Of a stretch of 64,000 nucleotides of DNA, positions 39,605 to 47,872 are shown piece by piece. The notes beneath the pieces were generated by a model. That model did no database searches and was not told the DNA's origin. It worked only from the letters and a program-made list of their open reading frames with translations. The stretch comes from Streptomyces sp. Act143 (GTDB taxonomy: Bacteria > Actinomycetota > Actinomycetes > Streptomycetales > Streptomycetaceae). The number at the start of each line of letters is the position of its first letter. The first letter of the stretch is position 1. Position numbers and translations under genes: made by a program. The stretch lies in NCBI RefSeq assembly GCF_003143935.1, contig NZ_QFRX01000001.1, positions 9,376,071-9,440,070 of the forward strand. Reading direction: 5' to 3'.

Positions 39605-39626
39605 TGCTGCCTGCAAGTAGGCAGCA
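39605..39626. promoter_or_regulatory. Inverted repeat in the etfB leader
   Basis: TGCTGCCT-GCAAGT-AGGCAGCA, perfect eight-base arms, ends 33 bp before the etfB start. A possible promoter, TTGCTT (39512-39517), 17 bp, TGTACT (39535-39540), lies upstream. The repeat could be an operator or a leader hairpin. Confidence 0.5.
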
Positions 39627-39659
39627 CAGAAATGTCGACGCAGCAGTAGGAGAGCCGGC

Positions 39660-40448
39660 GTGAGCTTGAGGATCGTTGTCACCGTGAAGTACGTGCCCGA
39701 CGCCACCGGCGACCGGCACTTCGCCGATGACCTGACCGTCGACCGGGACGACGTGGACGGTCTGCTCTCCGAACTGGACGAGTACGCGGTCGAGCAGGCG
39801 CTGCAGATCTCGGAGAACTCCGACGACGACGTCGAGGTCACGGTCCTGACCGTCGGCCCCGAGGACGCCAAGGACGCGCTGCGCAAGGCGCTGTCGATGG
39901 GCGCCGACAAGGCGATCCACGTCGAGGACGACGACCTGCACGGCACCGACGCCATCGGCACCTCCCTGGTGCTCGCCAAGGCGATCGAGAAGGCCGGCTA
40001 CGACATCGTGATCTCCGGCATGGCCTCCACCGACGGCACCATGGGCATCGTCCCCGCGCTGGTCGCCGAGCGTCTCGGCGTCCCGCAGGTGACCCTGCTG
40101 TCCGAGATCTCCGTCGAGGACGGCACGGTCAAGGGCCGCCGGGACGGCGACGCCGCCTCCGAGCAGCTGGAGGCCTCGCTGCCGGCCGTCGTCTCGGTCA
40201 CCGACCAGTCGGGCGAGGCTCGTTACCCGTCCTTCAAGGGCATCATGGCCGCCAAGAAGAAGCCGGTGGAGTCCTGGGACCTGGAGGACCTGGAGATCGA
40301 GGCCGAGGAGGTCGGTCTCGCGGGTGCCTGGACCAAGGTCGAGGACGCGGCGGCGCGTCCGGCGCGCACCGCGGGCACGATCGTCAAGGACGAGGGCGAG
40401 GGCGGCAAGCAGCTCGCCGAGTTCCTCGCGGGCCAGAAGTTCATCTGA
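39660..40448 (+). CDS. etfB: Electron transfer flavoprotein, beta subunit
   Basis: 262 residues from a GTG, with AGGAG eight bases upstream. Starts SLRIVVTVKYVPDATGDRHFADD and contains YAVEQALQI, VTVLTVGPEDAKDALRKALSMGADKAIHV and the ETF-beta signature region VAERLGVPQVTLLSEI with KAIEKAGYDIVISGMASTDGTMGIVPA. Holds AMP and, with the alpha subunit, carries electrons from acyl-CoA dehydrogenases to the membrane quinone pool. First gene of etfBA, 51 bp before etfA. Confidence 0.96.
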   Translation: MSLRIVVTVKYVPDATGDRHFADDLTVDRDDVDGLLSELDEYAVEQALQISENSDDDVEVTVLTVGPEDAKDALRKALSMGADKAIHVEDDDLHGTDAIGTSLVLAKAIEKAGYDIVISGMASTDGTMGIVPALVAERLGVPQVTLLSEISVEDGTVKGRRDGDAASEQLEASLPAVVSVTDQSGEARYPSFKGIMAAKKKPVESWDLEDLEIEAEEVGLAGAWTKVEDAAARPARTAGTIVKDEGEGGKQLAEFLAGQKFI

Positions 40449-40499
40449 GCCCGAGTTCGCCGACCGCCCCTCATCTGATCCAAGCAGGAGAGCATTCCC

Positions 40500-41462
40500 A
40501 TGGCTGAAGTTCTCGTCTACGTCGACCACGTGGACGGTGCCGTCCGCAAGCCCACCCTGGAGCTGCTGACCCTCGCCCGTCGCATCGGCGAGCCGGTCGC
40601 GGTCGCGCTGGGCAACGGCGCCGGTGACACCGCCGCCGCCCTCGCCGAGCACGGCGCGGTGAAGGTCCTCACCCACGAGGCCGCCGAGTACGCCGACTAC
40701 CTGGTCGTTCCGAAGGTCGACGCCCTCCAGGCCGCCGTCGAGGCCGTCTCCCCGGCCGCCGTCCTCGTCCCGTCCTCCGCCGAGGGCAAGGAGATCGCCG
40801 CCCGTCTGGCGCTGCGCATCGGTTCCGGCATCATCACCGACGCCGTCGACCTGGAGGCCGGCGACGAGGGCCCGGTGGCCACCCAGTCGGTGTTCGCCGC
40901 CTCCTTCACCACCAAGTCCCGTGTCTCCAAGGGCACCCCGGTCATCACGGTCAAGCCGAACTCGGCCGCCGTGGAGGCCGCCCCGGCCGCCGGTGCCGTC
41001 GAGGCGCTGGCCGTGACCTTCTCCGCCGCCGCGACCGGCACCAAGGTGGTCTCGCGCACGCCGCGTGAGTCGACCGGCCGCCCGGAGCTGACCGAGGCCG
41101 CGATCGTGGTCTCCGGTGGCCGTGGTGTCAACGGCGCCGAGAACTTCGCGATCATCGAGGCGCTCGCCGACTCCCTCGGTGCCGCTGTCGGCGCCTCGCG
41201 TGCCGCGGTGGACGCCGGCTGGTACCCGCACACCAACCAGGTCGGCCAGACCGGCAAGTCCGTCTCGCCGCAGCTCTACATCGCCTCCGGCATCTCCGGC
41301 GCGATCCAGCACCGCGCGGGCATGCAGACCTCGAAGACGATCGTGGCGATCAACAAGGACGCCGAGGCCCCGATCTTCGACCTGGTCGACTACGGCGTGG
41401 TCGGCGACCTCTTCGATGTCGTCCCCGCCCTCACCGAGGAGGTCAAGGCCCGCAAGGGCTGA
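40500..41462 (+). CDS. etfA: Electron transfer flavoprotein, alpha subunit
   Basis: 320 residues from the ATG at 40500, with AGGAG upstream. N-terminal domain begins AEVLVYVDHVDGAVRKPTLELLTLARRIG. The FAD domain has IVVSGGRGVNG, ADSLGAAVGASRAAVDAGWYPHTNQVGQTGKSVSPQLYIASGISGAIQHRAGMQTSKTIVAINKDAEAPIF, the ETF-alpha signature, and ends VVGDLFDVVPALTEEVK. Pairs with EtfB. Several acyl-CoA dehydrogenase-type genes exist in this genome, one in this window. Confidence 0.97.
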   Translation: MAEVLVYVDHVDGAVRKPTLELLTLARRIGEPVAVALGNGAGDTAAALAEHGAVKVLTHEAAEYADYLVVPKVDALQAAVEAVSPAAVLVPSSAEGKEIAARLALRIGSGIITDAVDLEAGDEGPVATQSVFAASFTTKSRVSKGTPVITVKPNSAAVEAAPAAGAVEALAVTFSAAATGTKVVSRTPRESTGRPELTEAAIVVSGGRGVNGAENFAIIEALADSLGAAVGASRAAVDAGWYPHTNQVGQTGKSVSPQLYIASGISGAIQHRAGMQTSKTIVAINKDAEAPIFDLVDYGVVGDLFDVVPALTEEVKARKG

Positions 41463-41481
41463 TCCTCGCTCTGGGGTGTAC

Positions 41482-41522
41482 GAGGCCCCCGCGACCGTTC
41501 TTCCGGCGGTCACGGGGGCCTC
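41482..41522. terminator. Terminator after etfA
   Basis: A 16-base stem with one unpaired position: GAGGCCCCCGCGACCG (41482-41497) against CGGTCACGGGGGCCTC (41507-41522), nine-base loop. It lies four bases from the convergent stop of the endonuclease-fold gene, so it serves both sides. Confidence 0.85.
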
Positions 41523-41525
41523 GGC

Positions 41526-42419
41526 CTATCCCAGGGTCAGGGACGCCTGCACCGGCAGATGGTCGCTCGGGAACTGCCCGTCGACGGCGAAGGTGTTGAT
41601 CGAGGCCCGGTGGACCCGCACCCCCGGCGTGGCCAGGATCCAGTCGATGCGCTCGCCGTCGGGCGTGAGCGGCCGGTAGCCGTGGAACGTGCCGTACGCG
41701 TCGCCGCGTTCGGCGGCCGCGTCCCAGGTGTCGACGAGCCCCGACGCGATGAGGTGGTCGTAGGCCTGGTTGTCGTGGGCCGCCGCGTTGAAGTCGCCGG
41801 TGACGACGACCGGTAGCGAGCGGTCGAACGCGGCGATTCCCTTGGCGATGAGGAGTGCCGCGCGCTCGCGCGCGTACTGGCTCACATGGTCGAGGTGGGT
41901 GTTGAGGACGTAGAACTCGCGACCGTCGTCGCCCTGGTCGCGGAAGCGGGCCCAGGTGACGATCCGGGGGAGCGAGGCGCCCCAGGTGTTCGAGCCGATC
42001 GTGCGCGGGGTGTCGGAGAGCCAGTAGGTGTCGTGTTCGAGCGGGGCCAGGCGCCGGGTGTCGTAGAAGACGGCGGTGGACTCGTCGTGGCTGCCGCCCT
42101 CGCGGCCGGTGCCGATCCAGGCGTAGTGCGGTCCGAGGTCGGCGTGGATGTCCAGCAGTTGCTGGTAGAGGCCCTCCTGGGTGCCGATGAAGGCCGGGGC
42201 CTCGCGGCGCAGGAGACGGCGCATCACCGGGCGGCGGACGGCCCAGCTGTTGGGCTCGACGGCACTGGCGTAGCGAAGGTTGAAGGTCATGGCGTCGAGC
42301 CGGCGGCCGGCCGGCCGGGCGGCGGAGGCGGGCATCGTGGCCATCAGGGGCAAGGTGAGCGCGGTGGCCACCACGGTTCTCAGTCCCATGCGACGCGTCA
42401 TTCTGTCGGTGTCCGGCAT
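41526..42419 (-). CDS. Secreted endonuclease/exonuclease/phosphatase-fold protein
   Basis: 297 residues from the ATG at 42419, with GGGAGGGG upstream. Signal peptide RMTRRMGLRTVVATALTLPLMATMPASA; the RRMGLRT start resembles a Tat motif. EEP fold: MTFNLRYAS (Asn metal region), FIGTQEGLYQQLLDI (Glu), FYVLNTHLDHVS (His-Asp), VVVTGDFNAAAHD (Asp-Asn), GERIDWILATPGV, PSDHLPVQASLTLG (catalytic His). Could cleave nucleic acid, phosphoinositide or sugar-phosphate substrates outside the cell. Confidence 0.9.
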   Translation of the reverse strand: MPDTDRMTRRMGLRTVVATALTLPLMATMPASAARPAGRRLDAMTFNLRYASAVEPNSWAVRRPVMRRLLRREAPAFIGTQEGLYQQLLDIHADLGPHYAWIGTGREGGSHDESTAVFYDTRRLAPLEHDTYWLSDTPRTIGSNTWGASLPRIVTWARFRDQGDDGREFYVLNTHLDHVSQYARERAALLIAKGIAAFDRSLPVVVTGDFNAAAHDNQAYDHLIASGLVDTWDAAAERGDAYGTFHGYRPLTPDGERIDWILATPGVRVHRASINTFAVDGQFPSDHLPVQASLTLG

Positions 42420-42564
42420 GTAATCCCCTCCCGTCGGATCAGGATGAAGGGGGCGACCGGTGCGCGAAAGAGGGCGTGGCGGGACCGGAGTGCAGGGAGG
42501 GGAGGGGCGGCTCATGCTGTGGACGGGGTGTTGACCAGCGGGAAGATCCACGGCTAACTTCGTT

Positions 42565-42586
42565 CTACGGATTGTTGATTCCGTAG
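42565..42586. promoter_or_regulatory. Inverted repeat before the DUF6986-type lyase gene
   Basis: CTACGGA (42565-42571), TTGTTGAT, TCCGTAG (42580-42586): perfect seven-base arms, eight-base spacer. The segment GATTGTTGATTCCG (42570-42583) nearly repeats the motif at 15856-15869 before the purine permease. It ends 14 bp before the ribosome site. Confidence 0.6.
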
Positions 42587-42609
42587 TGCGGAAAACAGGA
42601 GGGTGTGGC

Positions 42610-43899
42610 ATGGGTCAGCAGGAGCAGGTGGCGACGAGCCTCGCGGGCGCCGTCAGCGAGGAGATCAGCGCCTCCCTCGCACCGGTCGACGCCGAGCTGG
42701 AGCGCCGCTACCCCGGCGACCCCGGCACCCGCCAGCCCGTCCACACCGTCTACGTCCCCGGCAACGTCTTCGCCGCCGACACCCTCCGCTCCTGGGGCGA
42801 CCAGGCCCTCGCCGCCCTCGACGAGCACGCCCCGGACGCCGCTTCCTTCGCCGCCGTGCTCGGACTGTCCGACGCACTCGCGGAACCGGTCTACACGCGC
42901 GTGCGCGCCAAGCTGGAGCGCGAGCCGATCGAGGACCTGCGGGTCGACTTCGAGGACGGCTACAAGGGCGCCGACGAGGACCAGGACGCCGCCCGCGCCG
43001 CCCGTCTCGTCGCAGACGCGTACAAGAACGGCACCGCCGCCCCGTACATGGGCATCCGCATGAAGTGCATGGAGGCCCCGGTCCGCGACCGCGGCATCCG
43101 CACCCTCGACGTCTTCCTCACCGGCCTGATGGAGACCGGCGGACTGCCCGACGGCCTGGTCCTCACACTGCCCAAGGTCACCTATCCCGAGCAGGTCACC
43201 GCGATGGTGCGGCTCCTGGAGCAGTTCGAGAAGACCCGCGGGCTCACCCCCGGCCGGATCGGCTTCGAGATCCAGATCGAGACCAGCCAGGCCATCCTCG
43301 CCGCCGACGGCACCGCCACCGTCGCCCGCATGATCGACGCCGCCGAGGGCCGCGCCACCAGCCTGCACTACGGCACCTTCGACTACAGCGCCTGCCTCGG
43401 CGTCTCCGCCGCCTACCAGGCCAGCGACCACCCGGCCGCCGACCACGCCAAGGCGATCATGCAGGTCGCCGCCGCCGGCACCGGCGTCCGCGTCTCCGAC
43501 GGCTCCACCAACGTCCTGCCGGTCGGCACCACCGAGAACGTCCACGAGGCATGGAAGCTGCACTACGGCCTCACCCGCCGCGCCCTGGCCCGCGCCTACT
43601 ACCAGGGCTGGGACATGCACCCCGGCCACCTCCCCACCCGGTACGCGGCCGTGTTCGCCTTCTACCGCGAGGGCTTCGAGGCCGCCGCCAAGCGCCTGGC
43701 CGCCTACGCCAACCACGTCGACGGCGACGTCATGGACGAGCCCGCCACCGCCAAGGCCCTCGCCGGCCACCTGCTGCGCGGCCTGGACTGCGGAGCCCTC
43801 GACTCCGGCGAGGTCACCCGCCTCACCGGGCTGACCCTGGCGCGCCTCCAGTCGTACGCGGGACCGCGCCGCGCAGACCTGACGGCCTCGGCCAAGTAA
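42610..43899 (+). CDS. HpcH/HpaI-like aldolase, DUF6986 type
   Basis: 429 residues from the ATG at 42610, with AGGAGGG upstream. TIM-barrel of the citrate-lyase-beta/HpcH superfamily: DLRVDFEDGYKG (metal-binding Glu/Asp), MGIRMKCMEAPVRDRGIRTLD (Arg-Lys substrate contact), GFEIQIETSQAIL (Glu), TSLHYGTFDYSACLGVSA (Asp ligand), WDMHPGHLPTRYAAVF near the C-terminus. I associate the length and C-terminal extension with the DUF6986 group once called phosphoenolpyruvate kinase. The reaction is probably C-C bond cleavage of a CoA ester or keto acid. The shared upstream motif with the purine permease suggests a link to purine or nitrogen catabolism (inference). Confidence 0.85.
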   Translation: MGQQEQVATSLAGAVSEEISASLAPVDAELERRYPGDPGTRQPVHTVYVPGNVFAADTLRSWGDQALAALDEHAPDAASFAAVLGLSDALAEPVYTRVRAKLEREPIEDLRVDFEDGYKGADEDQDAARAARLVADAYKNGTAAPYMGIRMKCMEAPVRDRGIRTLDVFLTGLMETGGLPDGLVLTLPKVTYPEQVTAMVRLLEQFEKTRGLTPGRIGFEIQIETSQAILAADGTATVARMIDAAEGRATSLHYGTFDYSACLGVSAAYQASDHPAADHAKAIMQVAAAGTGVRVSDGSTNVLPVGTTENVHEAWKLHYGLTRRALARAYYQGWDMHPGHLPTRYAAVFAFYREGFEAAAKRLAAYANHVDGDVMDEPATAKALAGHLLRGLDCGALDSGEVTRLTGLTLARLQSYAGPRRADLTASAK

Positions 43900-43901
43900 C
43901 A

Positions 43902-43921
43902 CCTCGGCCACCACGCCGAGG
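43902..43921. terminator. Short terminator hairpin
   Basis: CCTCGGC (43902-43908) and GCCGAGG (43915-43921), six-base loop, two bases after the lyase stop. Separates it from the kinase gene. Confidence 0.6.
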
Positions 43922-43985
43922 GCTGTCACAGCCGCCCCGTACTCTGGACGCGACTTGCACTTGCGTACGGAGGAACGGGGCAGCG

Positions 43986-45830
43986 GTGTCTTCGGGGGAC
44001 GACGGACGGGCGGACGGGATCGGCCGGCTGCTGGCCGGGCGCTATCGCGTCGTGGCCCAGCTCGGGCGGGGCGGCATGGGTGTGGTCTGGCGGGCGGTGG
44101 ACGAGGTCCTCGGCCGCGAGGTCGCCGTCAAGGAACTGCGCACCTACACCGACGCCGACGGGCCGGAACTGGCCGATCTGCGGCTGCGGATGCAGCGCGA
44201 GGCCCGTGCGGCGGCCCGGGTGCGCCACCCCGGGGTGGTCGCGGTGCACGACGTGACCGAGGTCGACGGCCGCCCGCTGATCGTCATGGAGCTGATCGAC
44301 GGGCCGTCCCTCGACGACGTGCTGCGCGACCGCGGCACGCTCGACCCCCGTGAGGTCGCCGGTATCGGCGCCAAGGTCATGGACGCGCTGGCCACCGCCC
44401 ACCGCGCCGGCGTCCTGCACCGGGACGTGAAGCCGGGCAACATCCTGCTCGACCGGTCGGGACGCGTGGTCCTGACCGACTTCGGCATCGCCACGATGGA
44501 GGACCCGGGCGACGGCTCGGCCACGCACCTGACCCGCAGCGGCGAGATCGTCGGCTCCCTCGACTACCTGGCACCCGAGCGGGCCCAGGGCGCCGACCCC
44601 GGCCCGGCCTCGGACGTCTGGGCCCTGGGCGCCACGCTGTACGCGGCGGTCGAGGGTTCCTCGCCCTTCCGGCGCACATCGACCTTCTCCACCCTCACCG
44701 CCATCGTCACCGAGCCCCTGCCGGAACCCGCTCGCGCGGGGGCGCTCGGACCTGTGCTCCAGAGGCTCATGGACAAGCGGCCCGAGGGCCGCCCGGAGGC
44801 GGAGGAGGCCTGCGCGCTGCTCCAGGGCGTCGCGGAATCCGGGGCGGCGGAATCCGGGGCGGCGGGCTTCGGGGCGGCGGACTCCGGGGCGGCGGATTCC
44901 GCCACCGCCCGGCTGCGGGGCGGTACGGCGGAGGCGGCGCCCGTGGTGACGGAACTCGGCGTGCAGTCGGTGCCGCCGGGGTTCGGCCCGCCGCCGTCAC
45001 AGGGGATGCCCCTGGGGTTCGGGCCGTCGGGGGTTCACGAGGTGCCGTCGGGGTCGCGGGAGATGCCCCCGGGATTCGGGTCGCCGCAGTCTCAGCAGGT
45101 GCCGTCGGGGTTCGGGCCGCCTCCGGGACCGGTCGTCCCGGACGTCACCGGCCCCATGGACGCCACCCGTCCCGCGCGTGGCAAGCGCCGTGGTCTCCTC
45201 GCCGCCGCGGCCGTCACCGTCGTCCTCGCGGCGGCCGGGGCGACCGTGGCCCTGCTGGACGACTCCGGCGACCCGCAGGCCGGGGCCCGGCCTGCATCCT
45301 CCGTCACCGGGGCCGGGGCCGGGGCCACGTCCGCGGCGAGCGGCCGGGCGGACGCCGTACGCACCGACGAGCCCGGACCCACGACGAAGGAGAAGGGCGA
45401 CAAGGAGACGCCGAAGGAGACCCCGTCGGCCCGTCCCGAGCCCGACAGCACACCTACCGAGCGGGCCACCACCTCTGCTCCCACCAGGACTTCAGGCGGC
45501 GGTGCCGCCACACCCGGCGACGGCGGCACCGGTGAGACGACCCCCGCCGCCGCCTGCGTCCCCAGAGGCGGCGGTAAGTACGACTGCCAGGTCTGGAGGA
45601 CCGCCGACTCCTACACCGCCTCCGGCGCCAAGGCCGGAGTCCTCAACGCGGGCACCAACTACTTCTACTGCCAGCAGAACCTGGGCCGCCGCGAGACCTA
45701 CGGGGAGTGGACCAACGTCTGGTGGGCCAAGACGGACGACGACAGCGGCAACACCGGGGTCTTCGTCAGCGACGTCTACCTCAGGGGCGGGGACAACGAC
45801 GAGCCGGTGCCCGGTCTGCCGGTCTGCTGA
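43986..45830 (+). CDS. Transmembrane Ser/Thr protein kinase (PknB-like)
   Basis: 614 residues from a GTG with GGAGG upstream. Kinase domain about 15-280: glycine loop GRGGMG (27-32), VAVKEL (Lys49), HRDVKPGN (Asp147, Asn152), DFG at 165-167, GSLDYLAPERA. A Gly/Pro-rich linker carries a pentapeptide repeat E/D-S-G-A-A (283-304) and GFGPP repeats. One transmembrane helix at 404-424 (LLAAAAVTVVLAAAGATVALL). The external part is a long Thr/Pro/Glu-rich stalk ending in a small domain with four cysteines (CVPRGGGKYDC, YFYCQQN, final Cys) and tryptophans, perhaps an extracellular sensor. The last 55 bases overlap the convergent gene. A longer ORF upstream is out-of-frame shadow of the lyase. Confidence 0.93.
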   Translation: MSSGDDGRADGIGRLLAGRYRVVAQLGRGGMGVVWRAVDEVLGREVAVKELRTYTDADGPELADLRLRMQREARAAARVRHPGVVAVHDVTEVDGRPLIVMELIDGPSLDDVLRDRGTLDPREVAGIGAKVMDALATAHRAGVLHRDVKPGNILLDRSGRVVLTDFGIATMEDPGDGSATHLTRSGEIVGSLDYLAPERAQGADPGPASDVWALGATLYAAVEGSSPFRRTSTFSTLTAIVTEPLPEPARAGALGPVLQRLMDKRPEGRPEAEEACALLQGVAESGAAESGAAGFGAADSGAADSATARLRGGTAEAAPVVTELGVQSVPPGFGPPPSQGMPLGFGPSGVHEVPSGSREMPPGFGSPQSQQVPSGFGPPPGPVVPDVTGPMDATRPARGKRRGLLAAAAVTVVLAAAGATVALLDDSGDPQAGARPASSVTGAGAGATSAASGRADAVRTDEPGPTTKEKGDKETPKETPSARPEPDSTPTERATTSAPTRTSGGGAATPGDGGTGETTPAAACVPRGGGKYDCQVWRTADSYTASGAKAGVLNAGTNYFYCQQNLGRRETYGEWTNVWWAKTDDDSGNTGVFVSDVYLRGGDNDEPVPGLPVC

Positions 45831-46582
45831 GCGGTCGCGTCCGCGTAGCGCTCCAGCCCGGAGGCCGTCACCAGCTTCTCCTCCTTGAACAGCCGCGTGC
45901 CCTGCCGGCACAGCTCGTGGTCGGCGCGCGCCCGGGCGCAGAACTCCTCCGGCGTGACCCCGAACAGCTCCCGCAACCGCGCCGAGCCGACGAGGAGTTC
46001 GGTGAGCAGCGCCCGCTGGCCCGGGTGGCCGCGCGGGGCTCCGGTGCCGTCGTGGAGGACGCCGTGCCGGTTGACGTAGACGAACGCGCCCGGCAGCGCG
46101 GTGCCGTCGGCGAGTTCGATCCGGACCTCGGGAGCGGGCAGCCAGGCACGCCGGTAGTTGCCGGCTGCGAGGTGCGCGCCCTCGCTCGCGTCGACGACCA
46201 CCAGCTGCTCGGCGTCGAGCCAGGTGACGAACAACTCCCGTACGCGGCCCGCTGCTTCGACCGGTGAGGCGGACACATACCCCAGGCGGCTGACGTGGGC
46301 GGAGACGCCGATGTCGATGCCGGAGACCCGGGCGCGCACCATCGGGATCGGGGAGACGATCCCGTACTCGGCCATCTTGTGGCGCAGTTGGGCCGGGCTG
46401 GCGTTGGAGCCGACGGCGAGGACGGGCGCCCGGTCCGCGTGCACGAGGCGGTCGAGGGGCAGCAGCCGGTCCCCGTCGAGGAGTCCGGAGTCCGCGGGCC
46501 ACCCGCCCGGGTAGAGCAGCGGGTGGTCGCACGGTGCCTCGGCCAGGCCCAGTGCCTCCAGCGTGCGGTCGCTCAAGGGCAC
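45776..46582 (-). CDS. Conserved hypothetical, possible gamma-glutamylcyclotransferase-like
   Basis: 268 residues from a GTG with GGAAGG upstream. N-terminal MPLSDRTLEALGLAEAPCDHPLLYPGGWPADSGLLDGDRLLPL, then APVLAVGSNASPAQLRHKMAEYG, which resembles the YGSNL active-loop of gamma-glutamylcyclotransferases with Val for Tyr. Later GIDIGVSAHVSRLGYVSASPV and LPGAFVYVNRHGVLHDG. I am not certain of the enzyme class. Convergent with the kinase (55-bp overlap) and downstream of the LacI gene on the same strand, 33 bp apart. Confidence 0.65.
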   Translation of the reverse strand: MPLSDRTLEALGLAEAPCDHPLLYPGGWPADSGLLDGDRLLPLDRLVHADRAPVLAVGSNASPAQLRHKMAEYGIVSPIPMVRARVSGIDIGVSAHVSRLGYVSASPVEAAGRVRELFVTWLDAEQLVVVDASEGAHLAAGNYRRAWLPAPEVRIELADGTALPGAFVYVNRHGVLHDGTGAPRGHPGQRALLTELLVGSARLRELFGVTPEEFCARARADHELCRQGTRLFKEEKLVTASGLERYADATAQQTGRPGTGSSLSPPLR

Positions 46583-46615
46583 GGCCCTTCCGGTAGGTGA
46601 TCGGCGCTCGCTCTG

Positions 46616-47665
46616 TCAGTCCGCGGGCGGCAGTTCGCCCGAGCCGCGGGTGATCAGCCGGGTCGGCAGTTCGATCCGCTCCGGTGTGACCAGCGTGCCG
46701 TCCAGCTGGCGGAACAGCCGCTCCGCGGCGGTACGGCCGAGGGCGGCGGCGTCCTGGGCGACGACGGTGACGCCCGGCTGGAGCAGGTCGGCGAGCTCGA
46801 TGTCGTCGAAGCCCACCAGGGCGACGGGGCGCGACTGCTCGGCGAGGACCCGGATGACGGTGACGGTGACCCGGTTGTTGCCCGCGAAGACCGCGGTCAC
46901 CGGATCGGGGCCGGACAGCATCTCCTCCGCCGCCCTGCGCACCCGCTCCGGGTCGGTGACGCCGAGGGACATCCACTTCTCCGCCACCGGTATCCCGGCG
47001 TCCTCCATGGCGGCCCGGTAGCCGCGCAGGCGCTCGGCGGCGGTGTGGATGCGGGGCATGTCGCCGATGAAGCCGATCCGGCGGTGCCCGTGCGCGATCA
47101 GGTGGGCCACGCCGTCGCGGGCGCCGCCGAAGTTGTCGGACAGCACCACGTCGGCGTCGATCTGGCCGGCCGGACGGTCCACGAACACCGTGGCCACGCC
47201 CGCCTTCAACTCCGGCTCCAGGTAGCGGTGGTCGTCACCGGCCGGAATGACCACCAGGCCGTCCACGCGCCGGGCGCACAGCGCCAGCACCAACTCCTGC
47301 TCGCGGTCCGGGTCCTCGGCGCTGGAGCCGTTGATCAGCAGGGCCCCGTTGGCGCGGGCCACTTCCTCCACCGCGCGGCTGAGGGGACCGTAGAACGGGT
47401 CTGCGAGGTCCTCCAGGACCAGGCCGATGCTGGCGGTACGGCCCTTGCGCAGCACGCGCGCGCTGTCGTTGCGACGGAAGCCGAGCGCGTCGATGGCCTC
47501 CTGGACCCGGCGCTCGGTCTCGGGGGTGACACCCGGCTCGCCGTTGACCACGCGCGACACCGTCTTGAGGCCCACACCGGCGCGGGCGGCCACGTCCTTC
47601 ATCGTCGGACGGTTGCCGTAGCGCGAGGTGGCGAGTCGGTCTGCGCGGCGGGTGGTCTCGGGCAC
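46616..47665 (-). CDS. LacI-family transcriptional regulator
   Basis: 349 residues from the GTG at 47665, which has AGGACG upstream; the ATG at 47725 lacks a site. LacI helix-turn-helix: RPTMKDVAARAGVGLKTVSRVVNGEPGVTPETERRVQEAIDALGFRRND. Sugar-binding core: IGLVLEDLADPFYGPLSRAVEEVA, LALCARRVDGLVVIPAG, FVDRPAG, HRRIGFIGD, ALVGFDDIELADLLQPGVTVVAQD. Divergent from a ROK-family kinase with a perfect palindrome between, so it probably regulates itself and perhaps that kinase in response to a sugar. Confidence 0.93.
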   Translation of the reverse strand: MPETTRRADRLATSRYGNRPTMKDVAARAGVGLKTVSRVVNGEPGVTPETERRVQEAIDALGFRRNDSARVLRKGRTASIGLVLEDLADPFYGPLSRAVEEVARANGALLINGSSAEDPDREQELVLALCARRVDGLVVIPAGDDHRYLEPELKAGVATVFVDRPAGQIDADVVLSDNFGGARDGVAHLIAHGHRRIGFIGDMPRIHTAAERLRGYRAAMEDAGIPVAEKWMSLGVTDPERVRRAAEEMLSGPDPVTAVFAGNNRVTVTVIRVLAEQSRPVALVGFDDIELADLLQPGVTVVAQDAAALGRTAAERLFRQLDGTLVTPERIELPTRLITRGSGELPPAD

Positions 47666-47763
47666 GATACGGCGTCCTGTCCTGTCGTCCACGGGTCGGT
47701 TCACGGGGAGGGGTGCGGCGTCCATGATTTTGTATGAGGATGTGGCGTCGAGCATAGAGCCTG

Positions 47764-47775
47764 GACAACGTTGTC
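47764..47775. promoter_or_regulatory. LacI-type palindromic operator
   Basis: GACAACGTTGTC, a perfect 12-base palindrome with the central CG expected of LacI-family sites. A second palindrome, GGACA-C-TGTCC, is at 47785-47795. Both lie in the divergent spacer between the LacI gene and the ROK kinase gene. On the minus strand TATGCT (complement of 47751-47756) could be the regulator's -10. Confidence 0.7.
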
Positions 47776-47872
47776 AGATGCGGGGGACACTGTCCACCGC
47801 AATCGCCGTCTCCGTGCCCCCACCTCGGAACGGCCCGCCCTTTCTCACGGTTGACGGGGAGATCTGACACTG

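Noticed and set aside
42603..43985. Kinase ORF extended upstream to about 1075 codons
   Set aside because: The upstream part lies in another frame of the DUF6986-type lyase and is low-complexity; the GTG at 43986 has its own ribosome site.
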